Part shown: positions 28,016-45,100 of the stretch, in pieces | Layout of the letters: every line of letters begins with the position of its first letter | Numbering within the stretch: position 1 is the first letter of the stretch | Origin: Trematomus loennbergii | Lineage: Eukaryota; Chordata; Actinopteri; Perciformes; Nototheniidae | Direction of reading: 5' to 3' | Length of the DNA: 64,000 nt | Assembly: GCA_012861695.1 (NCBI GenBank) | Contig: JAAOOA010000060.1 | Span: forward strand, 14,022,972-14,086,971 | Position numbers and translations under genes: made by a program | Notes under the pieces: model-generated | The model's database searches: none | Told to the model about the DNA's origin: nothing | The model's input: only the letters and a program-made list of their open reading frames with translations

Positions 28016-28669
28016 CTGCCAGTCTTGTCTTTGTTATTTCATTGTACATCTACAAAATAGTCCTTTTACTATGGCACATGTTGAGTGGTCACAGTAGGAA
28101 TGTAGCAGTAATGCTAAATGCAATGTAATGTAGTAGTAATGCAAATGTGTCGGGTGGTCTGACACAGAAACATCACAACTGTTACAACTGGTAATGTTTA
28201 TTGTTTGACAATATATCAATGTTTTGTTAACCAAAATAATTGTAGTTTTCTTGCATGATTGTGAGAGTTATAAATAAATGATGCATAGCTAAAACCATAG
28301 TATAGAATACACTTCGGAATCACATACAAAAGTATTTTGCAAGGCTGAGACGGATTTGCAGAAGTTATTACAGAAAATGTGTTCAGTAAAGTACACCTTT
28401 GTTCAATAATGCTTTGTCACATTTAAAGGCTGCTCAGGATTTAATTCAAGTACTGATTTAATGTGAAATACAGACTATAGTGCTTCTTCAGCTATGAAAA
28501 GTTAACATTTGTGCTGTAGAAATGGTCTGAAGAACATATTAGTGATCATGCTTCCAACATGCTGCATGCACTAAATACAGATTAGAGAGGCCCTAGAAGA
28601 TTAGAAGCTGTTTTGAAAGGCTCAAATCCCAAAGTTCCCTCCAGAGTGAGTCTCTCTCACACACTCCCC

Positions 28670-29107
28670 CTCGGCCTGAAATGCCTCCATTGGACTCCTT
28701 TGTTTACTTAACATCGTGACATCACTACGTAACACTAGTACTGTAGTCTGTATCACCTTTTGTTTCATTTGTATTTTCTTTGGTTTTACACGCTCGAAAA
28801 AAATAAATAAACTAAACTAAACTAACTAAACACGCTTCTATTGGCTAGCGCTCCAACACAATGTACGTGATAGTCTAAGGGGCAGGACAATCTATGAGCG
28901 GTTGACCAATCACAACAGAGCCGGCCAGCTAACCAATCAGAGCAGACTGGACTCTGGTTTCAGACAGAGGGTGAAAAGAGGTGCTGCAGCACAGGCAGTA
29001 TGAGAAAAATAAATAACTTTTTGAACATTAAAGCATGGAAACATGTCACAGTACAGGCACAAAATACAAATATGAACCTGAAAAAGAGCATAATATGTCC
29101 TCTTTAA
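28670..29107. mobile_element. TTAA-family repeat, second copy
   Basis: Shares TTGACCAATCACAACAGAG, AACCAATCAGAGCAGACTGG and TTTCAGACAGAGGGTGA with 18,760-19,066 and ends CCTCTTTAA at 29,107. Relative to that copy it has about 95 extra bases at 28,737-28,832, ending in an A-rich AAATAAATAAACTAAAC tail. Its left border is unclear. Confidence 0.6.
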
Positions 29108-29823
29108 ACCCTTGCTAATTGTATTTACTAAGTTTTGGTCAGGAACATTCATTCATGTTTGCTAGATATGCTACACTGCACTACTTTCAGCTGAGTAAGG
29201 GGCACAATACTGACCTCAGTTGTAATTCTTCACTTACAGCATTTAAAGACTTCTGCAGCACACCAGAGCAAACAGGAAATGCCCAAACTGCTGGGTATCC
29301 AGATTCTAGGATATGCATACTGATAAAACAGACCCACTGTTAGTGCATGTCTCAGGAAGTCGTTTAGGAAATGCTTAGTACAGACTAGAGTGTCGTACTG
29401 TATCATCATTACCCTGAAGACTACCATCCTCTGAGGTCTGACAGAGCAGAGAGCACCATGACACACTGTAGGAAAACTGTCTCAAAACAGGAGGCTTCAA
29501 ACATGGAGACAGAGGTAGATCGGAAGCCATCGTAAAATGGAGCCAACGCTGCATGGGTGGAGGGACAGAACAGGGGATGAGAAAAAGAAAATGGTAGAGG
29601 AAAACAAACAAAGGCAGACATCAGAATAAGAAAACACTGACAAGACAAAGGTTGAAACATGAAGGAGATGGCAAGATGTGAAACAGGCAGAGGAGAGGTG
29701 CAACCGGAGAATAATGGAATATCTTTCCTTCAAAAAGCTTAACTTTTGTTGTTAGTTCTTGTCATCCACAGAGTTCATGTCTTGTTCATATTTGTTCATC
29801 TTCAGATGGCAGCTGGTGTTAGT

Positions 29824-30107
29824 TAGGGCTGCTCGATTATGGCAAAAATCATAATCTCGATTATTTGGGTCAATAATTGATATCACGATTATTAAAAGCG
29901 ATTATCCATTTACTCTGAAAACATCCATTTATTGAAAAAAGAAATGTGAACAGTATGTTTTTAACAGTTGATTAACCTGAACTTTTAGTATAATTCAACT
30001 GAAAAACCAATAAAAATAAATCGTTTTATTTCCATTACGTTGTTTTCGCAATCGTTGCAAGCCAAAATCGTAATTACGATTAAAATACGATTAATTGAGC
30101 AGCCCTA
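29824..30107. mobile_element. hAT-type MITE, copy 3
   Basis: 284 bp, ends TAGGGCTGCTCGATTA and TAATTGAGCAGCCCTA, 8-bp duplication GTGTTAGT at 29,816-29,823 and 30,108-30,115. Shortest of the four copies. Confidence 0.88.
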
Positions 30108-30399
30108 GTGTTAGTGAAATGTAAAAAAAAAAATGCAGGAACCGCTAGTGTTTCCTGATGCTGTCAGTGAAAGTGTTTTTTGTATCTATGAAATGATCAT
30201 CTTTGTGTGTTTGACATGTTTATGCTGTTTGAGTGAGGATGCAATATGTGATATGCAATATGTGATGATTTTTGGGAAATAATTAACATTAAAATGCATC
30301 ATGTTGTGTATTTAAATAGCCCATTTATTAAATGTAGGGTATTCTAACCCTTACTCACTCAAAAAAGAAATGATAATCTGACCATTCATTTTAATTTCA

Positions 30400-30525
30400 C
30401 ACCTTTATTTATCCAGGTTGTATCCCATTGAGATCATTGACCTCTTTTTCAAGGGAGACCTGCTCAAGTAGGTTCCACATGAAACATTAAAAACATAAAC
30501 AGAACAACAAAAGGACATCATACAG
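30400..30525 (-). mobile_element. Non-LTR retrotransposon 3' end fragment
   Basis: Reverse-complement relative of 8170-8300: CTTTATTTATCCAGGTTG, CCCATTGAGATCA and TTTTTCAAGGGAGACCTGC. Confidence 0.6.
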
Positions 30526-30534
30526 TAGCATTAC

Positions 30535-30701
30535 CATATTGATTTGAAGTCATTTATTTAGGGAGTTTGCCAATGCGCATTAAAAATAACAAGCATAACC
30601 ATGCAGTAGCTGTAACAATTCAAGAGAAAAATAAGAAAGTCTTAAAACTACTCATAAAGTAAAAGGAAATCACAAGGCCCAGGGATTTTTAGAGACTGTC
30701 C
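30535..30701 (-). other. crtac1: crtac1 3' UTR and polyadenylation signal
   Basis: Minus-strand AATAAA at 30,553-30,558, about 150 nt after the predicted stop. It supports the short terminal exon as a genuine transcript end. Confidence 0.55.
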
Positions 30702-33700
30702 TCACACACCTGTAAAAACATAAACATGAAATTTAAAAAAAGCTAATTTAAGCCACTATATTTAAAAAAGGACTGATTTAAAGTATTTCTTTCTTACCTG
30801 CACAGCGGCCATTCTGGACAGAAAAGCCTTTCCCACACTGAACAAGAGAAGAAAGACATTCATTGGTTTTCAAAAAATATATGTTTATTCATTAATTTAG
30901 CAGACAAAGGGCGTACAATTATTTTAGAACATAGGAGGCTTTGTGTTGTCTGCTGTAGTTTGTGGTGAATTTTTTTTAAGCGCCTACCACAGAGTGCCTA
31001 GGATATTACCGGTGTTCCTCATAATTCATGCCGTGGGCCCGTTCTGCGTACCTGCGTGTCATTGGCAAGCAGAGACGATTCCCCTTCTTTGGGAAAAGCT
31101 ACTTCCACCACTGAGTTCATTTCTCCAGGCTGAAGGGTTCGAGAGATGGAGCTGCCGTCAGGCCAGGAGACTTCCAGTACTGTCACCTCATCAGTTCCTG
31201 GGATTCATGGGTCAAAAGTAAAACACTGAGCATCACTCAAGAGAAAAATGTATGTCTGTGTGTAAGTACAACATGGGATTACATCTTGAAGGAATAGCTT
31301 ATAAATATTTGCTGAGAGTTAGATGAAAAGATCGACCACTGAAGCTGGAGCCAGGAGGTCATTAGCTTAGCTTAGCATAAAGAGTTTAAGCAGAGCGAAC
31401 AGCTGGCTGAATTAATCCATAGTTAACACAGACTCTTATCATCTTGAGGTTGTGAGGTAACAAGAATATAAGTTATACGGCAATAAATAATGTGTTGATT
31501 TTGAAATGATTGTCCCTATAAAACCAAAAATGGTTGTTTCTGTTTCTTGCCAGATTTAACAAACAAAATACATGTACATGAATGGCTTGAGGGGTTCACA
31601 TAGGTGCATGTTTAACCTTGGACATCGCCAGGCCAGGACTGTACTGGGTACAGAGTAACTAGCGAACAAATTGTGTAACAGGTTGAAAAATATTTTTATA
31701 TAAACTCACAGGCACAGCTAAACATCTAAATCCGCAAATATTATCAAGTATTAACACCTGCCATGATGATTGTTTTATAATGAAACCTGAGAATGTGCTT
31801 GCTATCCTGGCATCAAGAGACTTTTTGTGAGTTAGATCACTGAATCAAGAATAGGAACTCAACTTAAACCAGGAAAAAAATAAATAACTTCAAATTCATT
31901 AGCTGTGTAGTCTGGGGGTTTAAACACAGCTTGAGGCCAACTCGATTAGCAGGGGTCGGGTCTGGGTTTGGAGATAATTACAAGTCATAGCTCGGTACCA
32001 GTTCTGTGCAGGTGAGGGTTTGAAAAACTGAACCCATGCAGGATAAGATGACTTTAAATTAAGTTATATATATATATATATATGTGTGTAATTGGTATAC
32101 AAGACATATTTGAGAGTCACGTTGTCTCCAGAGTCTGTGAGTTATAAAGTGCTAAAGGAGGTTACCTAATCCAAAGTGTGCGACAGGCTCCATCTCACAC
32201 AGGTACCCTGATCCTCCGTCAATGATGCGTGTGTGAGCTCCACTCTGACGGGTGAAGGCTGTCACCTTGGCTCCCCGCGCAAAAGAGCCAAACTGCGTGC
32301 GAGGGATGACTCGCAGCCAGTTGTTGGACGAGCCCTGATTAAGTGGGACAGTTCAGGTTGAGGATCATTCAGGCTCAGCAACTATTACCAAACACACACT
32401 CACACAGATACACACCTGCGTGACCTTGAAGACAGAGATTGGTTGCTGGACACTCTCTCCATGTGCCAGCAGCAGGTCCAGCTGTCCATCCCCATCCAAG
32501 TCTGTGACGGTGCCACCTGGCCAAAACAAACAGAGCCTTTACTGCGCTGACCTACATAACAACCTCACTGTGACGTTTAACCGACAGCTGTGTCTCTGTA
32601 AATCTCCTCCAAACAGAGAGGTAGCAGAGGTGCATTCACTTCAGGTTATGACATTCTGAGAATAAAACAAAATGAAAATATGTTGTCCAATGTCCTCTGG
32701 TCTGAGGTGTAGCTGACCTGTTCCCCGGCCCTGTGGCTCTGCAGCATCTCCCACATTAAGCTCCGAGATCAAAGGGTCTGCATCGGCTCTCCTTGACACC
32801 CTGCATAGAAACACAACATTTATTTAAGAGTTTTAAATAGTGTATGCTTCTTTATTGGGCTTGGGGTTAATACTGAATAGTCACCTGAACAGCCTGTTAG
32901 GGGCGTTGCCTCTATAAGCAATATTGTTGAAAAACACCTCCAGCTCCTTGTCATTGTCAAAGTCAGCAGCGATGACTGTGCGAATAGGCGAGGGAGCTGC
33001 AAATCCTCCAGAGGCTATGTTCTGCACAAGCAAATACTTTAAAGTCTTGCTTTATCAATTTTATTTTAACTTTTCCTTTCTGCCCTTTCTCTCCTTCCTT
33101 ACCCTGAATTTAGAGTCGCTGCCCTGCAGGTAAAGTCTGTGGGGGCCGTTCCAGTTGCCATACACGATGTCCGTCTTTCCATCTCCATTGAAGTCAGCGA
33201 GTGCTACTCCTCTGCCATGCTGGCTCCGGTCCTCCACACCTTCAGAGGTTGACAAAAGGTTGAAAGCTTTATTGCTGGGAAACTTCTGCCCCAGGCCCAA
33301 CTAATAGCCCCAATGTGTGGGGTTTGGAAATTGCCAACATTGGCGACTCCTAGTGTTAGTTTTAAAGAAGACACCCTGGAAGACATCATTGCATTTTGGT
33401 ACATTATGTGACATAACCTTATTTAAGTATCAAATACCTGGATGGTCTCACAGTGTTTAAAGGTAGGGTAGGTAAGTTTGAGAAACGGCTCGAGATACAC
33501 TTTTGTTATATTCCATGGAATGCTCTTAACATCCCGATAGAAATGAATATCTTAAGTGCTTTGACTAAAAATCCATAAAAAAATGTCATCTGTGGAAGCC
33601 GTAATACTGTAAAAAGTACGACCAATCATTTTAGCCGGCCCGGCTAAAATAACTGGATGGCCTACCTGCCTGTCAGCCTTCCATCGGGGCACAAACTTAT

Positions 33701-35880
33701 CTCGTGCCCTCATTGGTCATGTGCGCGTTCGTGTGTGTTGGAGGAGGGGCTCTATAAGGAAGTGGCAGATTTTCTCCGGTTGTGTATTTTCAAATTCTAG
33801 CGATCTCGAGCCGGTTTCTCAAACTTACCTACCCTACCTTTAAACAATAAACAGACATGTGTGTTGCTCTGCGTGGCTGTAGTAAGGTATAGCATTGCAT
33901 TGGGCTAAACACTCACACATTGCTATGTTTACCATGGTTACTGTCTTATTTAGTTAATAAAATATGCTAATTAGAAAAACAGCAAAAAAGCTGAGGCTGA
34001 TGGGAAGCGCATCAGTTTTTCAAATATTGTGTAATATTTATATAATAATGAACAGATACCCTTTTTATGGCAATCCATTAAAAAGTGTTATCAAGCCAAG
34101 AGAGACTTACACTTCAATACCTACAGAAACGCTATTCCTGACTATACCCCTTACTGTTTGATACTCACCAGCCTGTGTGGCCATATTCACAAAAGTCCCG
34201 TCTCCATTATTCTTAAACAGGAAGTTAGGTCCATTCTCGTTGTCACAGAACACGTCCGACTTCGACTGGCTCAGGATTGGTCCGACCACCACACCACGGC
34301 CACCTGCGTAACGATCAAAAAATGTATGTTTCAGCTGATTCAGGACACAAAACATCCCAGACTTCACCTCTCTAACCTGACTCCTGACCTGTGAGCTTGT
34401 TGACCCCGGCCTCTGCAGCCACATCTGACAGAGCGATGATGCCCTTGGAGACATCACTAGCAGCCTCGTCCATTTCTAAGAGAGAGTGGGGACCGACGCT
34501 GCCACTGGCATAGTTGGCCACATAGATTGAGTAACGGCCGGTTCCCTGCAGAGAAAAAATATGAGGTATTACGGAAGAATTTGAGAATAATTGAGACAAA
34601 AGGTGGAATAAAAGATTGAGGGACTTGTTAATGCCATTTACTAACCTTTCTGTCTACACATGCAACCGAACGTCCTGCCATGTGATTAGCGACACCACGG
34701 AGCACATTGAGCTCGTCCCCAAGAAGATCTTCAAAGCGACCATTCCGAAATTTGAACAGTTTATCTGAATAAGTTGCCCGTCCTGCATAAAAAAAAAAAC
34801 TCAGTTATCGCGGGGACGGAGTCTTTCAGATACTGGTAATCACCTTCTGGATACATGATGAAGACATAACATAAGAATGTGCTATTCACCAGAGTAGGCA
34901 TTGTTTGTGTTGAGGAAGTAGATCTCCTCACGCCCATCTCCATCCACATCACAGGCTGTAACTCCGATAGCATTTCCTGCTCGGTCCCTCAGGGCGTAGT
35001 ATGGAGAGCTGCTGTCATCAATAGCAATGTTTACCAGCCTGTTTAGAGTGCGATCGTACTTCAGCACCAGGTTGGGCCCATCGTACCTGAGGGAAAACAT
35101 CACACAAATAGTTTTGTACATATAAGAATGTCTATGCCATTTGGAATCAGCCCTCCACAAATTCAAAGTATAATGGAATATGTCCCACAAATGAAACTTG
35201 TGCTCGTCTTATATTGTACTTCTTAAAAATATATGTAAACAAATATTGCACAGTAGTATTCATGTGTTAATAAGTCCACTTTTCAAATAAATTCAGTCAG
35301 TTAAAGTTGGGAACATTTTCTAACAAATCTAAGTTGATAAGAAAAAGCCCAATGACTTATTTGCATAACAAGCTTGAAATATACCCTTCCTGTTTCCCCT
35401 TATTATAAGCAATCTGAGGCTTCTGTTTTAAGGGATGAGCCGAACACTTTTTGTAACAAAATAAATGGGGAGCTGAGATGTAGGCTGTTTTTTTTTCACA
35501 AGGCATTTTTAAGTATCAAGCATAATTTACCTACATTTGATTGATTTTGCTCATTTATATCTGAACTTATGAGGTAATATACCTCTAGTGAGTGGCCCAG
35601 CCCTTCGTATATTTTTCTGTATGTGGCCCTTGGTCTATGCAGTGTAAGGAACATAGGAAACAGCTAACCCTTTTCACACTCACCCTGCAACGACCACCTC
35701 CAGGTCGCCATCCCCATCCACGTCTGTAACAGCCATACCATAGTTGAGTTGTGTGGGATTGTGCAGACTGTCAGGAGGAAGCATGGTCTGTGTTACAACC
35801 TGCAGCATGGGCTCAGAGCTCTGGGCGTGGCACTGATGCCAGACTCCAGCCAGGAGGAGCAACAAACCTGAACGCCACAT
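30702..35880 (-). CDS. crtac1: Cartilage acidic protein 1, short C-terminal form
   Basis: Secreted calcium-binding FG-GAP/integrin-alpha-like beta-propeller protein; the mammalian form is matrix-associated, and its brain form LOTUS antagonises the Nogo receptor. Exons, transcript order: 35684-35880, 34890-35086, 34646-34782, 34389-34545, 34169-34303, 33103-33239, 32885-33021, 32718-32800, 32416-32516, 32166-32334, 31052-31197, 30798-30837, 30702-30709. All junctions agree in phase and no frame break is seen; 547 aa. A signal peptide (MWRSGLLLLLAGVWHQCHAQ) leads into repeated calcium loops: DVDGDGD, DVDGDGREE, NNGDGTF, DFNGDGKTD, DFDNDKE, DLDGDGQLD. An ASPIC-like C-terminal part (RIIDGGSGYLCEMEPVAHFG) follows. 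The last exon adds only a Val codon and TGA after CGKGFSVQNGRCAG, so the EGF-like domain of mammalian CRTAC1 (661 aa) is absent. I chose ATG at 35,880; the codon before it is GTG. Confidence 0.94.
32065..32084. repeat. (TA)n microsatellite
   Basis: Short TA run followed by TGTGTG, in a crtac1 intron. Confidence 0.9.
33457..33843. mobile_element. TTAA-flanked MITE, family A copy 2
   Basis: Ends TTAAAGGTAGGGTAGGTAAG and CTTACCTACCCTACCTTTAA, TTAA at 33,457-33,460 and 33,840-33,843. Nearly identical to 26,098-26,487. It lies in a crtac1 intron. Confidence 0.8.
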
Positions 35881-36359
35881 CACTGCAACGGGAACACAGA
35901 GTTACTGTACTTTTACATGTATGATGATGCATGCAGACGATGAACAAGTCTTATGTTTAAAGCAGGACAGCCTCAATGATGTAGAGCTAATATCATATTT
36001 AGAAACACTGTGCATGAGTTAGGGCTAAACAATTTATAATAAATAGATCTAATTGCAAATATTTTGTCTGATATTCCAGTTTTAACTTGAAAGCCTTTAT
36101 ATAAGATGATTGGAGTATGAGATGTTTCTCTGCAAATCCACCATACATTTAAACGTGAATCATCTCTACAGTATACACTTGCATGCTCTTCGTAAGATCA
36201 ACATTTTTGTCACAGGGTTAGAGAATCTGCACACAGGTATATTAACCCTCTGTTCTTATGGACATGTTTGTGTTATTCATACTTGATTGTTGTTAAAAAT
36301 TAAGCACAGCCCTGCAGGATGCTGTGCAGAGACTTTTGTCTACGCAAAGGCCGTCTTAC

Positions 36360-36430
36360 CTGCACCGTCAGGGTGAAGAGAGGGAGATTATCAGACTCCG
36401 CAGCAGCGATGTGAGGGCACTGGCCGTGAT
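36360..36430 (-). other. crtac1: crtac1 5' non-coding exon
   Basis: On the minus strand CTGACGGTGCAG|GTAAGACGG is a strong donor at 36,360/36,359. The next exon has acceptor TTCCCGTTGCAG just two bases before the start codon, so the 5' UTR must come from an exon like this. The upstream end is approximate. Confidence 0.6.
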
Positions 36431-36830
36431 TGTTATATAATTTGTTATTAAATGTTCAATTCCCACACAACGTCTGCTTATAACATGTACCAGCTTGTGT
36501 AATGCAAAGACGATTGGCCAATCAGCGAAGACTTCTGGGCCTTATTAGAAAGTTGACCAATAGCTGATCTGGGTTTCTGTGAGCATGTATGTGGAAGGCG
36601 GAAGTCGTGTGTTTGCAGGCGCTGTTAAATCAAAACATTACTTTACGGTACTGAAATAATAATTTCAACCGACAGCACATTAACATTGTCTTTCTGTGGC
36701 GAAATCTTGATTATAAAAACAATGCATGTTGTGATTTAAAAAACAAATACGATAGTAAAAAGGCGTGCTCTTCTTTCAGAGTGTTTTAGCTGCAGAGGCA
36801 GAGAAATTACACTATATCCCAAAATCCTTT
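36431..36830. promoter_or_regulatory. Shared divergent promoter crtac1 / r3hcc1l
   Basis: The two first exons lie head-to-head about 400 bp apart. A palindromic ATTGGCCAAT (36,513-36,522) gives a CCAAT box on each strand, and another CCAAT is at 36,557-36,561. No TATA box is evident. Confidence 0.6.
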
Positions 36831-36893
36831 GCGCTGTCCTACGCCTGCGTCACCTGTGCGACGAAAATCTGAAGCTAAACAAACCAAACCCGG
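36830..36893 (+). other. r3hcc1l: r3hcc1l 5' non-coding exon
   Basis: Ends at the donor ACCCGG|GTAAGA (36,893/36,894). The coding exon begins at an acceptor (TGATCATCCAG) at 37,275, leaving 22 untranslated bases before ATG. The 5' end is a guess. Confidence 0.5.
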
Positions 36894-37297
36894 GTAAGAC
36901 AAATGAGCAACCGTTATTTTAACAATTCTGCCAGGAATGTATTTATTAAAAATAAATATACACAATCCTATTTGAATGTATGCTGATACTAACTGAATGG
37001 TTGTGCCCTCAATGAGCACATCTTTCTACCTCAGCGAGTGGAAGATTAGTTAGCTAAAGCGGTAAGCTAATAGCTAATAGCATTGTCATGGTTTATATGC
37101 GTTTAGCAAGATTTTAGACTATTTTCTGGGGGGAGTTAACTAGTTCACGTAGGTTGGTTAAAATAACATTCATATTGTTAATAAACTCATTCAAGAATAG
37201 TTTAGAAATGTTAACGGTTAAAGCAGACCCATTTTCACTGCATTGTCTCTTCCTCTGTTTCCTTTGATCATCCAGGTGTTTTTAACGTAATTCAATA

Positions 37298-41601
<4,304 letters not shown>

Positions 41602-42100
41602 TTGGATGGAAAACTACCGTTTTTTTTGTTTTGATTCCTTGATACAGCAGAGACTAAAGTCTTCTGTTTCTTCTCCTGCTCTGTTTTCGTCAACTGGCCA
41701 CTCCTTCCTACCGCCACACTTTCCAGAAATGGATTCCCACCATTTTTTCCTTCTTTCTGGCTTTAGTCCTTTAAAAAACTGTTACCAAACATCTCTTCAT
41801 CCTCAATCTGTTTGCCTGCAGTGTTACATCAGCCTTTATGTTCATTCTTTGTTCATGCTGGGACTGTTGCCTCAGTGCCATGGCTGGGGCTAACACAAAT
41901 AACAATGTTTTTTTAAATATTTCTTGACATTGTATCCAAAGTCTGTAGTGAACCATCAAGTCTAATCCAATTTAATAATGTTTGTTTTAATATAGAATTA
42001 TGTTAACGTTTTTTTTTTAAAGATGAACCAAGTAAATGAACTTGTAAATGCGAGGGAAACAAATGCAGTTTGAAGGTCCTGTATTAAAGTGACAATAGAA
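41602..42100 (+). other. r3hcc1l: r3hcc1l 3' UTR and polyadenylation signal
   Basis: Follows TGA 41,599-41,601. An ATTAAA signal is at 42,083-42,088, with T-rich sequence downstream (42,128-42,143). An open frame of about 100 codons here is not coding. Confidence 0.55.
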
Positions 42101-45100
42101 AACATTATTGCTTCAACTCTTCTTTGTGACTTTTTTTTTTTTGTTTAAAGCAAAATGTAATGGCCGAAGAATAACACCACAACAAAATAGCTCACAATAT
42201 ATTTTGCCAGTAAAACAATCAGAGTCCACATTCACGGTGGGAAGTCTACTTGACAAAAGACCCTTGTAGACAGAGGTACGAAGAAGGAGGGTGATTAAAA
42301 ACATTATTTTTACTAAGCTAGATCGTTAAAAAAACCTGCTAACTTCTTTATATTACTCTGTTTTACTCTGCCTTAATCATTGCACTGAGATCAGGGTTTG
42401 TAGTTCTTGGGGGATTCTTCAAAAAAGCCAAGCTGCTAGTGATAGTCATGTTGCTCGCAATCCATAAAACAAGGTGAGTGGTCTTGTTCATATCAAAATC
42501 AAATGATAAAAAAGATGATATAGTCTCTGTGTTTAATATCTCTATGGCCAATCATGAGGATACTGTAAATCTCTATATTTGAAGATATTGTTGAGAATAG
42601 ACTGTAAACACTTTTGTTGAAGACAACAAGCTTGTCTTATTCATTCTTTTTTGAGAAGTGAAAACCCCCCAACAAAGCTGCTACTCTCTTCCAGTTTCAT
42701 GGCTGTTCTGCTTCCTAAATCTATAAGGCGTACATGTTTGTTTTAATACATTTTCAACAAGCAGAGCTAATGTCATTAAATCTGAAGAACAAATTAAAAG
42801 ATTTGTTGACAGACTGAAGTTAAAAATAAGAAAGGGTTTTTTGGTTTATTTTTGATGTGAAAGCTTTCAGTGTTCAGGTTTTCCAGGAGTCTCACCTCAT
42901 CCATGTTTAATGTGTTTTCAAAGTGCATTTCATCATGGCAACATTCTTAATGCACAAACAATTGTTTTTCAACACGTTTATTATTAGTATTGGGTGTTAA
43001 AATATACTAACATTTTAGTAAATGTGTTGAACAAGGTTAGTCACATCCAGTTTTGTTCATGTTGTTGCTCTAGTTGTATAAAAGTATAATTTAGTTACTA
43101 AAATGTTGCAATATTACAGTTTATAACAACTCCTTCAAATTGCTTTAGATGAAAATTAGTTGTCAATCTAAACAATGCACATTACTCGTTGTTTCTGGAA
43201 AGCTGAGATATGGACTTTTTACTAGTGAGAGACTATGTTACCTAATTCAGAGTTGGCTTTCATAACTTAGCTTCCTGAAACACACACATCCAGGCTCAGG
43301 AGACTTTTGCGACAGCTGGAGGCAGCGGCCTCCTCCGAGGCTTCACCCAGCCAACCACAGACCACGTGACCCAGCGCCTCTTTTACCTCAGCCAATAATT
43401 AACTCTCTTTTTTTGGAGAACGGGCTGTACATTTGCCATTTGTGTTACTGCAAATTATTTCTACTTTATATCAACTTCAAAATTAAATCTGTTGACTTTA
43501 AGTGGATATGTTCACCTGGTAATTCAACACATTGCTAGGTATATTAATAGGACCATTCATGTTGAAAATGAATCCGCCTGCACTCTTACATTGGTATATT
43601 TGTATACATCAATGCAGTTCATTGCAGTGTACTGCTGTAAAGAACCCTGTTTGTGTACTGGTTGAGATTGTAAACTGAGGATGACTACGTGCCACGTGGC
43701 TCATACAGGGCTAATTAAAGTGGAGCAGTCACCACTACAGGCTCAGATTTGTACATGATATAAACATGAATGCAAGTTAAATACAACTTTTGCAAATATT
43801 TATATTTATATTTTTTCTTGTTTTCTCCCTTGTTTCCAATTATGTAGTTGTGGAGCAAAAGCATTAGGAGTGATGATGTATGTTGCACATCACATAATCA
43901 TGCATTGTTTGGTTTGATGACAATTACATTTAAAATATATTTTAAGTGTTCTCTGTGATATATTAAATGCTGGTTCTGCTTTTTTTAAGCGCTTGGGTCT
44001 CATCTGGTCGCAGTGCACACATAACTTCAAGTGTGGAATAAAACCAAGTGTGGACAAATGTTCATAGCGAGTTTGCCAGAACAGAAGTGGACCTCCCTGT
44101 GCTGTGTTGTTCTTGCATCTGAGCTACATATACAGATTGTAGCTGCTCTTTACCATCATCGTGTGAGATCTGAGCCCTGCCTATAATCTCCTGCTTTACT
44201 GTGGCTTCACGAGGGGGTGATGTACCGCAGAGTAGCCTGCTGGGTGCCTTGCACACAATCATTAGATTAACTCCTCAAACACAAACCACAACTGAGCAAG
44301 TGCCAACACTGCCCTGGAACATGCTGCATGTCATGGATCAAATCAAATGTGAGTCATGGTCCAAATGAAGGAATAATCTGATGTCCCACCACAATAAAGA
44401 CAATGGTGGCGGTTTTTCCAGCATTAAACACTTACTAAACATATTTTAGATCACTAAGTCTTCTTAGAATTCAGAGCTTTCCTTCTAATGACACACAAAT
44501 TGATCACAACCTGAGTAATTGTAGTGATAGTATGATTGGCATAATTGCATTCACAACAACAACTCATACAAATAACAGAAGGGTCATTCCAGAATTGGAG
44601 GACAATTTAGACACCAACATTTTTGAAAAATGAACCTTTCATTTTATTATTTTTTGTTATGTATTTAGGAAAAACAGATAATAAACCATCAAAAAAAGTG
44701 ATTTGCCCAGCTAAGGCATCAAATGTATATTTTCCAATGAAGAATTAACCCTGTTACTCTAATTATAGTAACAGGGTTGCAAGTAACAGGGTTGAAAATC
44801 AATGCTAATTTGAGCTTTTACCTTAGATATTTAACTAAAGAAAGATACATTTGAAATTAATTTGTTTTAGTCTCATAATTTGAGTAACAGGGTTGCGTTT
44901 GTATGAGTGCCACACTCCTTCAAGAGTGACAAGATTGGAAATATATTACAAATAAAAGAGAGGACTTAGTTTTGGTCTACCCATGGTAGTAGCACATGGC
45001 TTGTGATGTCCTTTCCACTGTGTCATGCGACAAACAGTTTTTTCACTTCCTCTGCCAAGCTAAAAAGGTTTCGTAACAGGGTTGCGCGCATGTTGAGGGA

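Larger units (their letters stand above)
28016..30540. other. Intergenic between convergent golga7b and crtac1
   Basis: No exon is recognised. The stretch holds a TTAA-family repeat ending at 29,107, a hAT-type MITE at 29,824 and a LINE tail at about 30,400. The rest is AT-rich. Confidence 0.5.

Noticed and set aside
35881..35883. GTG one codon upstream of ATG as the crtac1 start
   Set aside because: Vertebrate genes start at ATG almost always; the ATG at 35,880 opens a good signal peptide and the intron acceptor lies only two bases before it.
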